From: Allolobophora icterica
Taxonomy: Eukaryota; Annelida; Clitellata; Crassiclitellata; Lumbricidae
DNA: 64,000 nt
Reading direction: 5' to 3'
NCBI GenBank assembly: GCA_963556255.1
Contig: OY744604.1
Span: 19,634,982-19,698,981 of the forward strand
In this document: positions 1 through 9,664 of the stretch, piece by piece
Layout of the letters: each line of letters begins with the position of its first letter
How positions within the stretch are numbered: position 1 is the first letter of the stretch
Notes under the pieces: generated by a model
The model's input: the letters and a program-made list of their open reading frames with translations, nothing else
What the model was told of the DNA's origin: nothing
Databases searched by the model: none
Program-made: the position numbers and the translations under genes

Positions 1-232
1 TCGATACCCGCTAGCCCCACAAGGTTAACTCAGCCTTCATCCCTAGGTGGCGATTGTAAAATGAGCACTAGTACAGCTAGGAGCCTTGCATGGCTGCCAT
101 ACAGTTAAATTCGTCTCCTGTTAAACTTGTTATCGCCTATTACTACTACATCATGTAATCTTACTGCGTACCTGTCAGCTTGAATTAATAAACGAAGATT
201 ATAATTAATAATAATAATAATAATAATACTAG

Positions 233-278
<46 letters not shown>

Positions 279-591
279 TTATTATTATTATTATTTTATT
301 ATTATTACACCTCCATCAAAGCTGCACACTATTATTATTACTGACCCTTGTAAAATAAGTCATGTTCGTTTTGGGCAAGATTTTAATCCTGAACCCAATG
401 GAGTATCAGACCATCATATTAAACTTGGTTCACGATAGTGTTGACCTCGTCACTTACAATAGTAACAAAAATTAGAACTATGGTAAGATTTGCATAGGGA
501 GAAAGCAACCTTCTCCTGTGTGGTTGAGGTCATCCCCATACTAGATGCATTTTCCCCTTGAAGTCACTGCATTTCTCCACAAGAATTTCTA
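1..591. other. AT-rich intergenic sequence with (AAT/ATT)n tract
   Basis: No coding signal seen. Positions about 202-306 are an AAT run followed by an ATT run, so the tract is self-complementary and could form a hairpin. The remainder is unremarkable AT-rich sequence. Confidence 0.7.
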
Positions 592-2244
592 ATTAGGGTT
601 ACCATACGTCCGGGTTCCCCCGGACGCGTCTTCTTTCTAGGCCCCTGTTCGGGCGGTTTTCCAGAAGTTGGGCGTTTGTCCGGGTTTTCCACTGTACAAT
701 TTCTGACGTGGAACCCTGGGCGCTGGATCCATACTTTCTTACTTACTTACTTGGAGCCTAGCACAGCAACGTAATCAGAAACGCGCCAACATGTATTCAT
801 TAGCTCTATGCCATTGAGTCTATGGTAAAAACCAGCGGATGAGCCATTCCATCACACAATGTTTTTCTCTAATGCAAAGGCAATGGACAAAGGAGAGAAA
901 TAAGTTGCTCGTTGAATCTGTCAAAGGAATTTTCTTTGTGCAGCATAACTTTAAGCATAATTATGTAATGCAAAGACTTTCACGCATGTCTTAGAAGCCG
1001 GCCAAAGGTGTTGAAGGTCATAATTTTTCTAATAAATAGGCCTACGCCTCGTCGACTTCTGCAAGTTTGGCTCAACTTGAGTCACCCTCAAATACGGAAG
1101 TTTCTGATGATAAGTAGACAGTGTTGGATGAGAGAAAGTATTTAAATAGTTTATGACTATTGACGCCACTATTTCAAATAGTCAGGCAAGAGGTGCTATT
1201 GAAATAGTATTTAAATAGTATGCGACTATTTACTATTTATTAAAATTTAAATAGTCAGCCATCAGTCTGAAAACAAAGTTAAAGGTGAAGAGAGGTGGCA
1301 TAACATAACCCAAAGTCTCAAACCACTATAAACTAACCCTAACCCAACTGTAACCCGAAACCTAACCTTAACTGACCGGTTGTCGTTTTCATATTCGCTG
1401 AAACTTTCTTAAAATTTTCAAACAAAAACAACTTCAAAACACATAACGAAATGTCACAAACTTTTAATATATCTGTATAATTTATATATTTTAACATAAC
1501 CATCATATTGTCACAACTTCACTCACAGGCTCAACAAATATTTGTAATTATCGGTACCAGTATCGGAATCACCAATAACACGTGCTAAATTATCGGTATC
1601 GGTTATCGGAAGAAAATGCTTATCGGTTACTCCATATTAGATGTCCTCCAATGTGAAAATGAGTCGTGTCTTGGGTTTGTGCTGTCAACACTGCAAAAGC
1701 TCAAAATCAAGATAAAAGATGATGTGGTATTTGAACGTTTGCTGTTCTCAAAGTTAACAAGAACTACTAACGGAACGTTACTACATTAAAACATTTCAAG
1801 CTTTCTCAATAATTATATAACTGTCACTGATAGTAGCTAAATAGTTTTTAAATAGTCATGTGGTATTTGCAATAGTTAGCAGCTATTGACTATTTTAAAT
1901 ATTATTTAAATAGTTTTCTACAGGGACTATTTACTATTCTATTTAAATAGTCAACTTGACTATTTATCCCAACACTGTAAGTAGACTATTGTTAGTGTCA
2001 CCATAGACTACAACTAACTGCACAGTTACTGTAAGTCTGTCTTGTTTTGTGTGCGTGCTCACTGGCTAAAACTCTTAAGCCATTTACATTACTTCCTGCA
2101 ATTCAAATTTAGACAGTATACATAATATAAAAATAAATCGTAGCGGCGTAGCCGCCAGGTAACGTATACGGTAGGCCTATATCTTATACTCCGATGCAAT
2201 TCTGATTTTTCCTCTTTTTTCATCTGCGCAAATATGGTAACCCT
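592..2244. mobile_element. hAT-like non-autonomous DNA transposon
   Basis: The ends are inverted repeats: AGGGTTACCATA near 595 and its complement TATGGTAACCCT at 2233-2244. The flanks share ATTTCTA (585-591 and 2245-2251), which looks like a 7-8 bp target duplication. No transposase is readable inside. A second hAT-type element (1119-1977) lies within it. The superfamily call rests on end sequence and duplication length only. Confidence 0.6.
1119..1977. mobile_element. hAT MITE with AAATAGT subterminal repeats
   Basis: It starts CAGTGTTGGATGAG and ends with a complementary CCAACACTG, flanked by a perfect 8-bp duplication TAAGTAGA (1111-1118 and 1978-1985). Both subterminal regions are crowded with AAATAGT/ACTATTT words in both orientations, typical of transposase-binding arrays. 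No ORF is present. Confidence 0.8.
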
Positions 2245-2480
2245 ATTTCTATCATGACTGTTATTTTGGATTGTGTGTCTTTAAGAGTTTATCGACTAGA
2301 TGGATTGGTTTCCCAGTCGCTTTACATAGCGTATTATTCATGACCGTCATACAACGAACTTATACACGATCGTTATATAGCGCATATTTATGTGACATTT
2401 CAACTGTAAATTAGGATGTGTTGCTCAGTCATTTGTTTTGAAATCGTGCGCGGGGTTTGATATCCGCTGCGTAGTCGATA
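2245..2480. other. Unassigned flank
   Basis: No gene, repeat or recognisable signal seen between the hAT-like element and the LINE tails that follow. Confidence 0.5.
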
Positions 2481-2484
2481 CTCT

Positions 2485-2692
2485 TCAGGATATTAACCTG
2501 ATTACGGCTTGGATTTGGTGCTCCATCGGTTGATGCCATGTGCGTTAGACAGTGACGCTTCAATAGAAGTTACTAATTACAATTACAATTATCTGATAAC
2601 GGTTTTTTGTGCAACGGTTGATGCCTTGAGAGGCGTTATATAAATCGTGTGGTTGAATGACTGAATGAACGAACGAATTAATAAATAATGAC
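2485..2692 (+). mobile_element. Two LINE 3' tails in tandem
   Basis: Positions 2497-2590 match, in the opposite orientation, the 3' end of the reverse-strand LINE at 36350-36440; both contain CATCGGTTGATGCC and end in GTTACTAATTA. Positions 2620-2692 resemble the end of the LINE at 26.5-28.2 kb (AGGCG, TATATAAATC, then GAATGAA-type repeats). Both are short 5'-truncated remnants. Confidence 0.6.
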
Positions 2693-3435
2693 GATGATGG
2701 AGAATCAACAGGATCATCTGTGACTGACTGCGTGATGATCGATTGGTTTTCCACAGTTTGGATATGACTCGGCGATTTCTCTTAATCATTCAAAACATGT
2801 TCGGTTATTGCATTATAATATCGAAGTGTTTGATGTAACAACAATAAATGAGAGTCACTGGCATAGTGACGCTCATTTATTCTTGTTACGTACCGCATCA
2901 CATCTCCAAACTAGAGGAATGGCAGACGTTTGGTTGACTTGCCAAACTATAATTTCTGATGGTTCTGCAGTGCTCGGAGCTGTAAGCTCCGGCTTCAACA
3001 AAAGTGTTGCCGCAGAACCTCCATGGAAAGTGACAACTTCGTTCTCAGCATACGACTCATCCTGTGTTGTGTTGATCTCAGGTTGGATGCAGCGAGCGAT
3101 ACACTGAGATAATGCGGGATAGCAATTTTGGATCTGTATTGCTCTCCACCCCCTTTTTAAAGAACTCTCTTCCCCACCTGGGTGGCACGCTCAGATTTGA
3201 TTTAAGTTACTTAAAGAGAAAACTAATTAGAGACTCTTTCTGAGCGAAACTGTTTGATATCATATTGTTTTTATTGTGGATATCTAGAGTGCTTGTCATT
3301 ACAAAATTCTATTCTTTTGCGTATTTCTAACTGTAGTTGCGCTGCTGCCGAAATGCATGTTATCAGCTATCAGTTCGTTCTTTTTGTATGCCAAGGTGTG
3401 TAATGTTTATGAAGTAATTCGATTTTTTCTTGAAG
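2693..3435. other. Unassigned sequence upstream of a candidate exon
   Basis: A 99-codon open frame at 2808-3107 (+) matches no family I know and is probably chance. Otherwise nothing recognisable until the splice-acceptor-like TTTTTTCTTGAAG ending at 3435. Confidence 0.5.
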
Positions 3436-3528
3436 AGGAATATATGAGCAAAAAGAGAATTGCAGGCAATGTTGAATCAGTTCGCATCAAATTAAAAAGA
3501 AGAAAGAGCGATTCCACACCTGATTTAT
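3436..3528 (+). CDS. Candidate exon of host gene 1 (basic, disordered protein)
   Basis: This is a possible internal exon of 93 nt. An acceptor (TTTTTTCTTGAAG) precedes it and a good donor (T|GTAAGTT) follows. Both boundaries are in phase 1, as in the four exons at 28.9-36.3 kb. It encodes a basic stretch starting EYMSKKRIAG and ending RRKSDSTPDL, rich in Lys/Arg with a Ser/Thr-Pro end, which suggests a disordered, perhaps nuclear, segment. Linking it to the downstream exons rests only on matching phase, strand and composition. If correct, the 25-kb intron after it contains the Polinton. No protein family is recognised. Confidence 0.4.
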
Positions 3529-4430
3529 GTAAGTTGCGCTATAATATTAAATTGGATGGACTCAGTAAAGTTTTAAACTGACTAACAACAGTTAGTAGTA
3601 GTAGTAGTTGTTGTAGTAGTAATAACATTCTCTTCATAATCATCATTGTCATCAGTGCTCTTTTTCTGGATAAATGAAATGAAATAATAAAATAACAACA
3701 TATGAGAAATAAAAAAATCTATCTTAGCAGTTCTGGTATGATTGGAGTTTATTAGCCGTTTAATAAATAAAAAATTGTTAGAATAGTTTATTACTAATGT
3801 TGTCCTCACTAAAACTGTATACTGACATAAGTGCCACACCTGATCAATTCCCACAACCTCACTGAAATTTTGTGGAGTGCGAACGTGCATCAAATGGCAA
3901 AATGGAAGCCTTATGCCCGACGGTGCCCAAAAATGAATTTACTATCATCAGTGTTAGTCCACTTACTGTTCTTAATATAGGCTTGCGTTGTTGATAATTG
4001 AACACTTCTTTATATCTTCATTTCATAATTTTTATTGATGATACCAATATCGGATAAATGTCGGATAAATCTGGTCTGTATAAGTGCTTACTAATAAAAT
4101 TTATGTTGAAATAAGAATGGCAGCGGTATTGTTTAAAGTTAGTAAACTGTTGTTAAATCTTAAAGAGTCGAATTTCTAATTGTTCCCTCGTAGAATTGAT
4201 GAAAGATAATTCATGTGTAATTCTTGAGCTCACTGATCTGTCTACACTAGTCATTTAAATTAGGTCAAAAATCCTATGTGGTTGATGTACTTAATTAAGT
4301 TTACCATTTTGGTTTCTTCTATTCCATTCTGTACTACAGTATAGCACTATATTTGACGTGATGTAGCAGAACGATGTCACATTAGGAGAAGTAATCGAGT
4401 ATGTAATTATTATTATTATTATGATTATTA
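3529..4430. other. Non-coding stretch
   Basis: Positions 3594-3655 (GTAGTAGTAGTAGTTGTTGTAG then an ATAACATTCTC segment) recur at 5316-5391, so a segment of at least 60 bp is duplicated 1.7 kb apart. A (ATT)n patch lies at 4407-4440. Nothing else recognised. Confidence 0.5.
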
Positions 4431-4840
4431 TTATTTTTATTGTATTGTATTGTGTTTACGAATTTATATAAGCGCCTCTCGCAGAGCAACCTAATCAGAG
4501 GCACTGCCAGTGCGAGAAGCCCCGTGAGAAAAGTCTAAACACAGCGAGAACTAGCAGCAATGCCTCCAGATAGGATCTCAGAACGAGTCATGGTAGAAAG
4601 ATCATTCCAGAGGGAAGGGCAAACAGTTGCGTAGGCACGGTATGGCGCCATAGAAGATGTCATGCCGGTCTAAAGAACGGAGAGGACGACCAGAGGCAGC
4701 GGGAAAAGGTCGACAGATAAGTTCACAGAGATAAAGAGGAGCTTGACCTTGAAACGCTCGAGAGGTAAGGAAAAGAATTTTAGACTGTATAGTGTATACG
4801 CGCAGAATTATTTTTTTTACCCGAGGTATCAAGGATCCCT
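4431..4840 (-). mobile_element. CR1-like LINE 3' fragment
   Basis: Read on the minus strand, 4602-4832 encodes the end of a reverse transcriptase ORF (SRAFQGQAPLYLCELI, then RPLRSLDRHD). The same landmarks occur in the LINEs at 27.9-28.1 kb and 52.3-52.5 kb. It ends with a short 3' tail containing CGCTTATATAAATTCG. It is 5' truncated. Confidence 0.65.
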
Positions 4841-4899
4841 CAGGATTTGGAAAAAATTATTGTTATTTAGGAGAAGAGGTCTTGGGGTGCTAATTTATT

Positions 4900-5290
4900 A
4901 TTATTTTTGCTTCTTCTTCTTCTTCTTCTTAGTTCCTTTCGTTCCTTTCAGAACATCGGGCGACAAGATTCCTCCATTCTGTACGGTTGTCTGCAATGTC
5001 CTCCGCCTCCTTCCATCCGATTCCCATCGCCACCAGATCCTCTTTGAAAGTGCTTCTCCATGTCTTTTTTGGACGTCCTCTATTTCTTTTTCCTCCCTCT
5101 GGTACCCGCGTCATCGAATTCTTTGCCGGCCTTTGTGCCGGTAGTCGGAGTATGTGTCCAGCCATCCTCCTTCTCCTTGTTTCCACGATCGTCTCAAGCT
5201 CCACCGCTCCAGCCAATCTCAGGACCTCCGCATTGCTGACGTGGTCCTTCCATGAGATGCCTAGGATGCCTATTTTTGCTATTATTATAT
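4900..5290 (-). mobile_element. LINE ORF C-terminus relic with (GAA)n tail
   Basis: Minus-strand 4929-5216 encodes RRRRMAGHILRLPAQRPAK, then a Gly-Arg-Pro-Lys-rich stretch (RGRPKKTW) and WKEAEDIADNRTEWRNLV. This is the typical C-terminus of a non-LTR ORF2 (end-nuclease LINE). The frame stays open for 95 codons. The 3' end runs into GAAGAAGAAG and ATA repeats (4910-4930). A relative of the same type is at 49409-49760. Confidence 0.65.
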
Positions 5291-5391
5291 TATTATAATT
5301 ATATTATTATTATTATTAGTAGTAGTAGTAGTGGTAGTTGTTGTTGCTGTTGTAGTAGTAATAACATTCTCTTCATAATCATCATTGTCAT

Positions 5392-5647
5392 CAGTGTTTT
5401 TTTTAAGTTTCTGGAACGGAACAATAGGTTCCGGAACGGAATAATTATGGGCGGGCTAAAATCCCGATAAACGGGATTTTTGGTTGTGGGGAGTCTCAAT
5501 AAACATTGAAAACAGTTCAAAACACTGAAATTAAATTAAAATGAATAAATTATTGTTTTTATTATGGAAATTAATAAGTTATTTTTTATTACCTGAAAAA
5601 GGTGCCGGAACGCAGTTCCGGCGCGTTCCGGCTGAAAAAAAGCACTG
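5392..5647. mobile_element. hAT MITE, 256 bp
   Basis: The ends are CAGTGTTTTTTTTAAG and a complementary AAAAAAAGCACTG, with a perfect 8-bp target duplication ATTGTCAT (5384-5391 and 5648-5655). The interior holds copies of TTCCGGAACG-like words (GGAACGGAA, CCGGAACGC). The same words occur at about 29810-29850 and 49750-49830, suggesting relatives. No ORF. Confidence 0.8.
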
Positions 5648-5670
5648 ATTGTCATCAAAATCATCACTAG

Positions 5671-5902
5671 TAGATGAGAAGTAAGAGTGGTGACACAGTC
5701 GCTAGGTGGAGTTCTAAAAGCTTAAAAACTCTTACAATGAGTGAATCTGAAACCCCAACCTGTTGGCGCTCTAAGGGCCTGATAGAGGAAAGGAACGGTC
5801 ATTCAGGGTAAATAGGAGTGCATGGGCTAACACAGTGCGCTACAGAAGCCCGGAGCTGGAGAAGACTCCCTTGGCCCTATAGAAGTCCAGAGTTTGGGCG
5901 CA
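5671..5902 (+). repeat. Left copy of a ~230-bp inverted repeat flanking the Polinton
   Basis: Nearly identical, in inverse orientation, to 23544-23776. Shared landmarks include GGAGCTGGAGAAGACTCCC and CCTTGGCCCTATAGAAGT. After 5903 it runs into CAATCAAT-type repeats (to about 5970, again at 6050-6075), which look like a retroposon tail. It is therefore more likely a SINE or LINE end than part of the Polinton. Confidence 0.75.
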
Positions 5903-6143
5903 ACAATCAATTTATCAATCAATTAGTCAATCAATCATCAATCGACCATAATAGTCACACATTCAATCAATCGGCCAATCGAATTCTCTACAACAATATA
6001 CTCAGAAGCTCTGCGTATTTCCTCTGGCACCATGTCAGGTTTTTAAAAACAGTCAATCAATTGGTCAATCGAAATTTATATAGCACCCACCCCAGGGACA
6101 AAAAATAGGATCGTGGATTGCCTTAACACATCAAACCGCAAAA

Positions 6144-6180
6144 GTGTCGTTTGCTGCCGGCCGAGAACCTCCCACGAGGC
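6144..6180 (+). repeat. Left terminal inverted repeat of the Polinton (37 bp, imperfect)
   Basis: It shares the 18-bp core CGTTTGCTGCCGGCCGAG (6148-6165) with the complement of 21003-21020, then a second matching block CCTCCCACG. It marks the left edge of the coding block. Polintons usually have longer terminal repeats, so the true ends may be trimmed. I see no convincing 6-bp target duplication. Confidence 0.7.
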
Positions 6181-6290
6181 CGGCCCAAACCATTGGAGTG
6201 TGCCAGTAAAAATTATAGCCCACTAATCGTACGGGGGTGGTGCGCTAGGAATTACAGACTCACTACTCCAACCACCTACGATGAAAACTT

Positions 6291-6896
6291 TTATTTTGAG
6301 GTTCGTGGGCAAGACCCAGCGCTGGTTAGTTTCTTGATTAGTTCTGCCACCACCTGGTCTTTGCTTTGACTCGGCAACTCTTTTTTTCCATTCTTGCTTT
6401 GTATATCACGTTTCATCGTTCTATATTTCTCCTCCTCTCCCAGAATAAGTTTATATTCATCGTCGCTTATAGCTGTGTCTTCTAACGCCCGAGAAATATG
6501 GTCATGAACTGTGTTTAGCTTACTTTCCGCCAAAATACAAATTTCGTCGTGTTTTGAAGCTTTAGCAACAAACGATCGGCTAACAACATTTCCAATAATA
6601 TCCAGAAAACTCGTCGCTATGGCCAAACTCTCCAGAACAATACCAGGAATAAAACCAATACCAGTGGCTAACATAGCTGCCCCACCCACCCCAGTTCCAA
6701 GACTAACTATAGCAAGGCCGGCCGAGGCCCCATTAGCCACATCTACAACCCTCTTATACTTCTTGCATAGTTGTCCCCGACTTATCGCCTCGGACCTCAG
6801 GAATGCTTCTATTTCGCCGATCTTCTGCAGACGAAATGTTTGCGACGTCGTGTCTGACGAAATTGTTGACTCCATAAGCGGTGGGTACAAAGACAT
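6291..6896 (-). CDS. Unknown Polinton protein with a hydrophobic Gly/Ala-rich core
   Basis: It is 201 residues from ATG at 6896. Residues about 50-105 are a long Gly/Ala/Val/Ile-rich stretch (GTGVGGAAMLATGIGF and ESLAIATSFLDIIG), consistent with one or two membrane-spanning or membrane-active helices. The C-terminal half is charged and helical, probably coiled coil (EDTAISDDEYKLILGEEEKY). I recognise no family. It is the last gene of the leftward block. Its start follows CTATAAAAAAAACT, where the stop of the upstream gene (6905) sits inside the TATA-like box. A membrane-active virion or exit function is possible, inferred only from composition. Confidence 0.5.
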   Translation of the reverse strand: MSLYPPLMESTISSDTTSQTFRLQKIGEIEAFLRSEAISRGQLCKKYKRVVDVANGASAGLAIVSLGTGVGGAAMLATGIGFIPGIVLESLAIATSFLDIIGNVVSRSFVAKASKHDEICILAESKLNTVHDHISRALEDTAISDDEYKLILGEEEKYRTMKRDIQSKNGKKELPSQSKDQVVAELIKKLTSAGSCPRTSK

Positions 6897-6904
6897 AGTT
6901 TTTT

Positions 6905-7459
6905 TTATAGTTGCTCTATCAGTAACGTTACGTTTAACTCAATAGTTGAAGTACTTAAAACGCCTCTCTTTTTTCCTTCAATTCGAAAACTCGTTTGTCC
7001 TGGAATGTATATTGCCCTAGCTGCATCAAATTGTCCACTTGAAATGTCGACTGTACGATCGATACTACCACCAGCAGCTGCCGGTGCTATAACGCGAACT
7101 GTTGCATCACCACCGCAAACACCAAAGACTGTTAGCTTCCAGAACCCGCACTCTAACGAAACCCCCTCATTGGTGGTTTGCAAACTTATACACGGAAAAC
7201 GCGCAGCGGTCAATGGAAGAGTTTGCCACGCACTGGTGGTTACCGTTCCAGCCGCCGTATAGATATCGCGGCTGTGGTAATCGTCCGACACGAAGTCGAT
7301 GTGCTGTTGAGGCACCGCGGTCAATAGCTCTGCGGTGGGCTTCGGGATGTCGTACCCCCAGTGGCCTACATCACCTAGACTGTCTATGCTGTATTTACAC
7401 ATGTCTATTTCTCCGTGTTGACGGAGATACCCCCGAATCTTGTAGTGCGTGTCAGACAT
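6905..7459 (-). CDS. Unknown Polinton protein, predicted beta-rich
   Basis: It is 184 residues from ATG at 7459. Residues about 75-184 alternate hydrophobic and polar residues with many Thr, Ser, Gly and Val (ECGFWKLTVFGVCGGDATVRV; SSTIELNVTLLI-like end), the look of a beta-sandwich such as a knob or TNF-like fold. I cannot assign a family. It is directly downstream of the fibre gene, with 5 bp between the fibre stop and this ATG. A role in the same surface structure is a reasonable inference. The fibre stop overlaps a CAGTAGTATAGAAAAA box ahead of this start, also seen before the polymerase gene. Confidence 0.5.
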   Translation of the reverse strand: MSDTHYKIRGYLRQHGEIDMCKYSIDSLGDVGHWGYDIPKPTAELLTAVPQQHIDFVSDDYHSRDIYTAAGTVTTSAWQTLPLTAARFPCISLQTTNEGVSLECGFWKLTVFGVCGGDATVRVIAPAAAGGSIDRTVDISSGQFDAARAIYIPGQTSFRIEGKKRGVLSTSTIELNVTLLIEQL

Positions 7460-7461
7460 AT

Positions 7462-7479
7462 TTTTCTATACTACTGACT
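7462..7479 (-). promoter_or_regulatory. TATA-like box before the 184-residue gene
   Basis: The minus strand reads CAGTAGTATAGAAAAA just ahead of ATG 7459. AGTAGTATARAA is shared with the region ahead of the polymerase gene (20512-20526). Similar ACTATAAAAA or ACTATAAT boxes precede the genes at 6896 and 11879. Promoter function is inferred from position and repetition. Confidence 0.4.
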
Positions 7480-9634
7480 GTCCCCCATGTCTAAAATATG
7501 TATAGATCTGGAAGTGGGATATTCCAAAAGTACCTTGTGTTGGGCTGGTGGCCGAGACTACCAGCTTGAATTTTTTGAATACTGTGTCATCAGTGAAGGT
7601 GAACTCTTCTGCAGAATTAGTCAATGTGACAGTGGAGGAAATGAGAGGACTGCGTGTCATTCCTACTTCAGGAGCGGTGAGTGGAATCCCATGGAATGAC
7701 CAAGACGTGATACGTGGTGCAGTAGGACTAGATCCCCCAGCCAGACTAACCTTCCATACTCGCACAGGCGTCGGGCATTCAATCTGTAACCAAGTCCCCG
7801 CCAGCCATTCTCTCGAAGTGGACGCTGTCTTCCACTCACCTCTCACACCCGAGTTGAATGCCATATGAGGCGGGTTAGTGGGTAAAGATTCGTTGGCTGA
7901 GGCAATAAAACCCGTTTCGGAAACGTTTCTGGATAGGGGCGGAATATGGCCGCTGTAGTTGAGAATCTTGATGTCCGTCGCGTATCGCCTTTCATTAGCT
8001 ATCTCACTGTCTACATACCGCTTGTTAGTCAAGTACCATGGTCCCGAGGGCGGTGTATCATTATTCGTAGTGGCGATGGTGATCAGCCGCGTCACTTGTT
8101 TAAAACTCACAGCGTCGCTATCGGATCCTGAAATTTCTGTTGGGAGCCCAGTCACTCTTTTACCACCCATAGCCAGATCACCGGTCATGGTACTGCCGGA
8201 TTTAAACACGCATGCGCTCCTAACGATAACATCTTGCTCGTTGGCGTACCTCTTAGCAGCTTCAGCTTTCTGGTCCGCATAGAGTCTAACAGAAGCCCCA
8301 ATCTCTGCGTTTTTCACGTCAACGTATCGTTTATTTGTCACATGCAACGGTTCTGTTGGTACTCTATCACTCTTTGTCATGTTGTCGGCGATCAGCTTCG
8401 ATACTTGTGCCATACTCGCCGCGTCGCTTTCGGACGTTGCTGCGCTCGTAGGGAGCCCAGTAACTCTATTACCACCCATGGTTAAATCACCCGTCATTGC
8501 GTCGCCAGCTTTAAGCACGCATGCGCTCCTAACGATAACATCTTGCTCGTTGGCGTACCTCTTAGCAGCTTCAGCTTTCTGGTCCGCATAGAGTCTAACG
8601 GAAGCTCCAATCTCAGCGTTTTTCGCGTCCACATACCGTGTGTTAGTCAAGTACTTTGGTCCAGCCGGCGCCGTATCATTATTCTTAGTGGCGTTACTGA
8701 TCAGCTGCGTCACCTGTTTCAAACTCGCGGCGTCGCTATCGGATCCTGGAATTTCTGTTGGCAGCCCAGTCACTCTTTTGCCACCCATGGTCAAATCACC
8801 AGTCATAGAATCGCCGCTTTTGAGCACATGCCCGCCTCTTACGATAGCATGCTTCTCGTCCACATATCTTCTAGCGGTGGTGACCTTCTCATCCACGTAC
8901 TGTCTGTAAGAAGCGTCGCGGGAATCTACATACCGCTTATTCACCACATGCAACGACTCCGTGGGTACTCTATCGAGTTTTACTAGAGCGCCAGCGACCG
9001 CTGTTGACACTTGTTTCCAACTCGCTGCGTCGCTATCGGATCCTGAAATTTCTGTTGGGAGCCCAGTAACTCGGTGGCCACCCATAACTAAACTTCCAGT
9101 CATTACGCCGCCGGATTTGAGCACGCACGCATTCCTGACGATAACATCTTGCTCATTGACATAACTTTTAACAATAAGGTCCTTGTCATCTGCATACCGC
9201 CTAACGGAATCTCTCAGCCCCGCATTCTTCTCGTCCGTGTACTGCCTGGCATCGATAAGCTTTTGGTCTGCATGATTTTCGGCTGCGGTCGCCTTCTGGT
9301 CCGCGTATCGTACCACTTGTGCCCAGCTCGCAGCGTCGCTTTCAGACGCACCAGCGTCTGTGGGCAGCCCAGTAACTTTGTGACCACCCATTTTTAGAAC
9401 ACCAGACATCGTTCCACCGGTGATTTGTAGGTTGTCCTGATCTACGATGTCTGCATAAGCCTTTGTTGCGGCGTCTGTGTCCATCGTAGGAGTCCCCACA
9501 TTTGTCAGCCGAAATCCCCCAGCCGAAAGAATTCCCAGCATGGTATCACCAGCCTTGTGGATGAGCCCAGCGGCGCTTATCTGCCCTCCTCCCACCCCAC
9601 CTCCACCGTCTCTTCCAAATTTATCAACCGGCAT
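7466..9634 (-). CDS. Phage-like repeat fibre protein with discoidin-like C-terminus
   Basis: It is 722 residues from ATG at 9634. After a Gly-rich start (residues 8-17), six modules share the pattern G-x-x-M-x-G-x-L-x-M-G-G-x-x-V-T-G-L-P...D-A-A-S. They start near residues 29, 73, 175, 274, 385 and 496. They are separated by heptad-like helices rich in RYADQK, YVDEK and YVNEQDVIVR, probably trimeric coiled coil. The motif with DAA..YVD is known from tail fibres of phages and fibre-type proteins of large algal viruses. Residues about 560-722 look like a galactose-binding or discoidin beta-sandwich (TWLQIECPTPVRVWKVSLAG; FKKFKLVVSATS). The likely role is a host-binding spike. A decayed relative lies at 38638-39181. 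The repeats have high DNA identity, so unequal recombination is expected. Confidence 0.72.
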   Translation of the reverse strand: MPVDKFGRDGGGGVGGGQISAAGLIHKAGDTMLGILSAGGFRLTNVGTPTMDTDAATKAYADIVDQDNLQITGGTMSGVLKMGGHKVTGLPTDAGASESDAASWAQVVRYADQKATAAENHADQKLIDARQYTDEKNAGLRDSVRRYADDKDLIVKSYVNEQDVIVRNACVLKSGGVMTGSLVMGGHRVTGLPTEISGSDSDAASWKQVSTAVAGALVKLDRVPTESLHVVNKRYVDSRDASYRQYVDEKVTTARRYVDEKHAIVRGGHVLKSGDSMTGDLTMGGKRVTGLPTEIPGSDSDAASLKQVTQLISNATKNNDTAPAGPKYLTNTRYVDAKNAEIGASVRLYADQKAEAAKRYANEQDVIVRSACVLKAGDAMTGDLTMGGNRVTGLPTSAATSESDAASMAQVSKLIADNMTKSDRVPTEPLHVTNKRYVDVKNAEIGASVRLYADQKAEAAKRYANEQDVIVRSACVFKSGSTMTGDLAMGGKRVTGLPTEISGSDSDAVSFKQVTRLITIATTNNDTPPSGPWYLTNKRYVDSEIANERRYATDIKILNYSGHIPPLSRNVSETGFIASANESLPTNPPHMAFNSGVRGEWKTASTSREWLAGTWLQIECPTPVRVWKVSLAGGSSPTAPRITSWSFHGIPLTAPEVGMTRSPLISSTVTLTNSAEEFTFTDDTVFKKFKLVVSATSPTQGTFGISHFQIYTYFRHGGQSVV

Positions 9635-9664
9635 TTTTTTTTATATAAAAAGGATGGTGGAAGT
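9635..9664 (-). promoter_or_regulatory. Short AT-rich spacer with TATA-like TTTTTATATAAAA
   Basis: The 30-bp gap between protease stop and fibre ATG reads CCTTTTTATATAAAAAAAA on the minus strand, a plausible TATA element for the fibre gene. Assignment is by position only. Confidence 0.35.

Noticed and set aside
2808..3107. 99-codon ORF as a gene
   Set aside because: No similarity, splice or start context; lies among retroposon tails.
7946..9164. Plus-strand open frames opposite the fibre gene
   Set aside because: They mirror the repeated modules on the opposite strand; the minus-strand frame is 722 codons with clear repeats.
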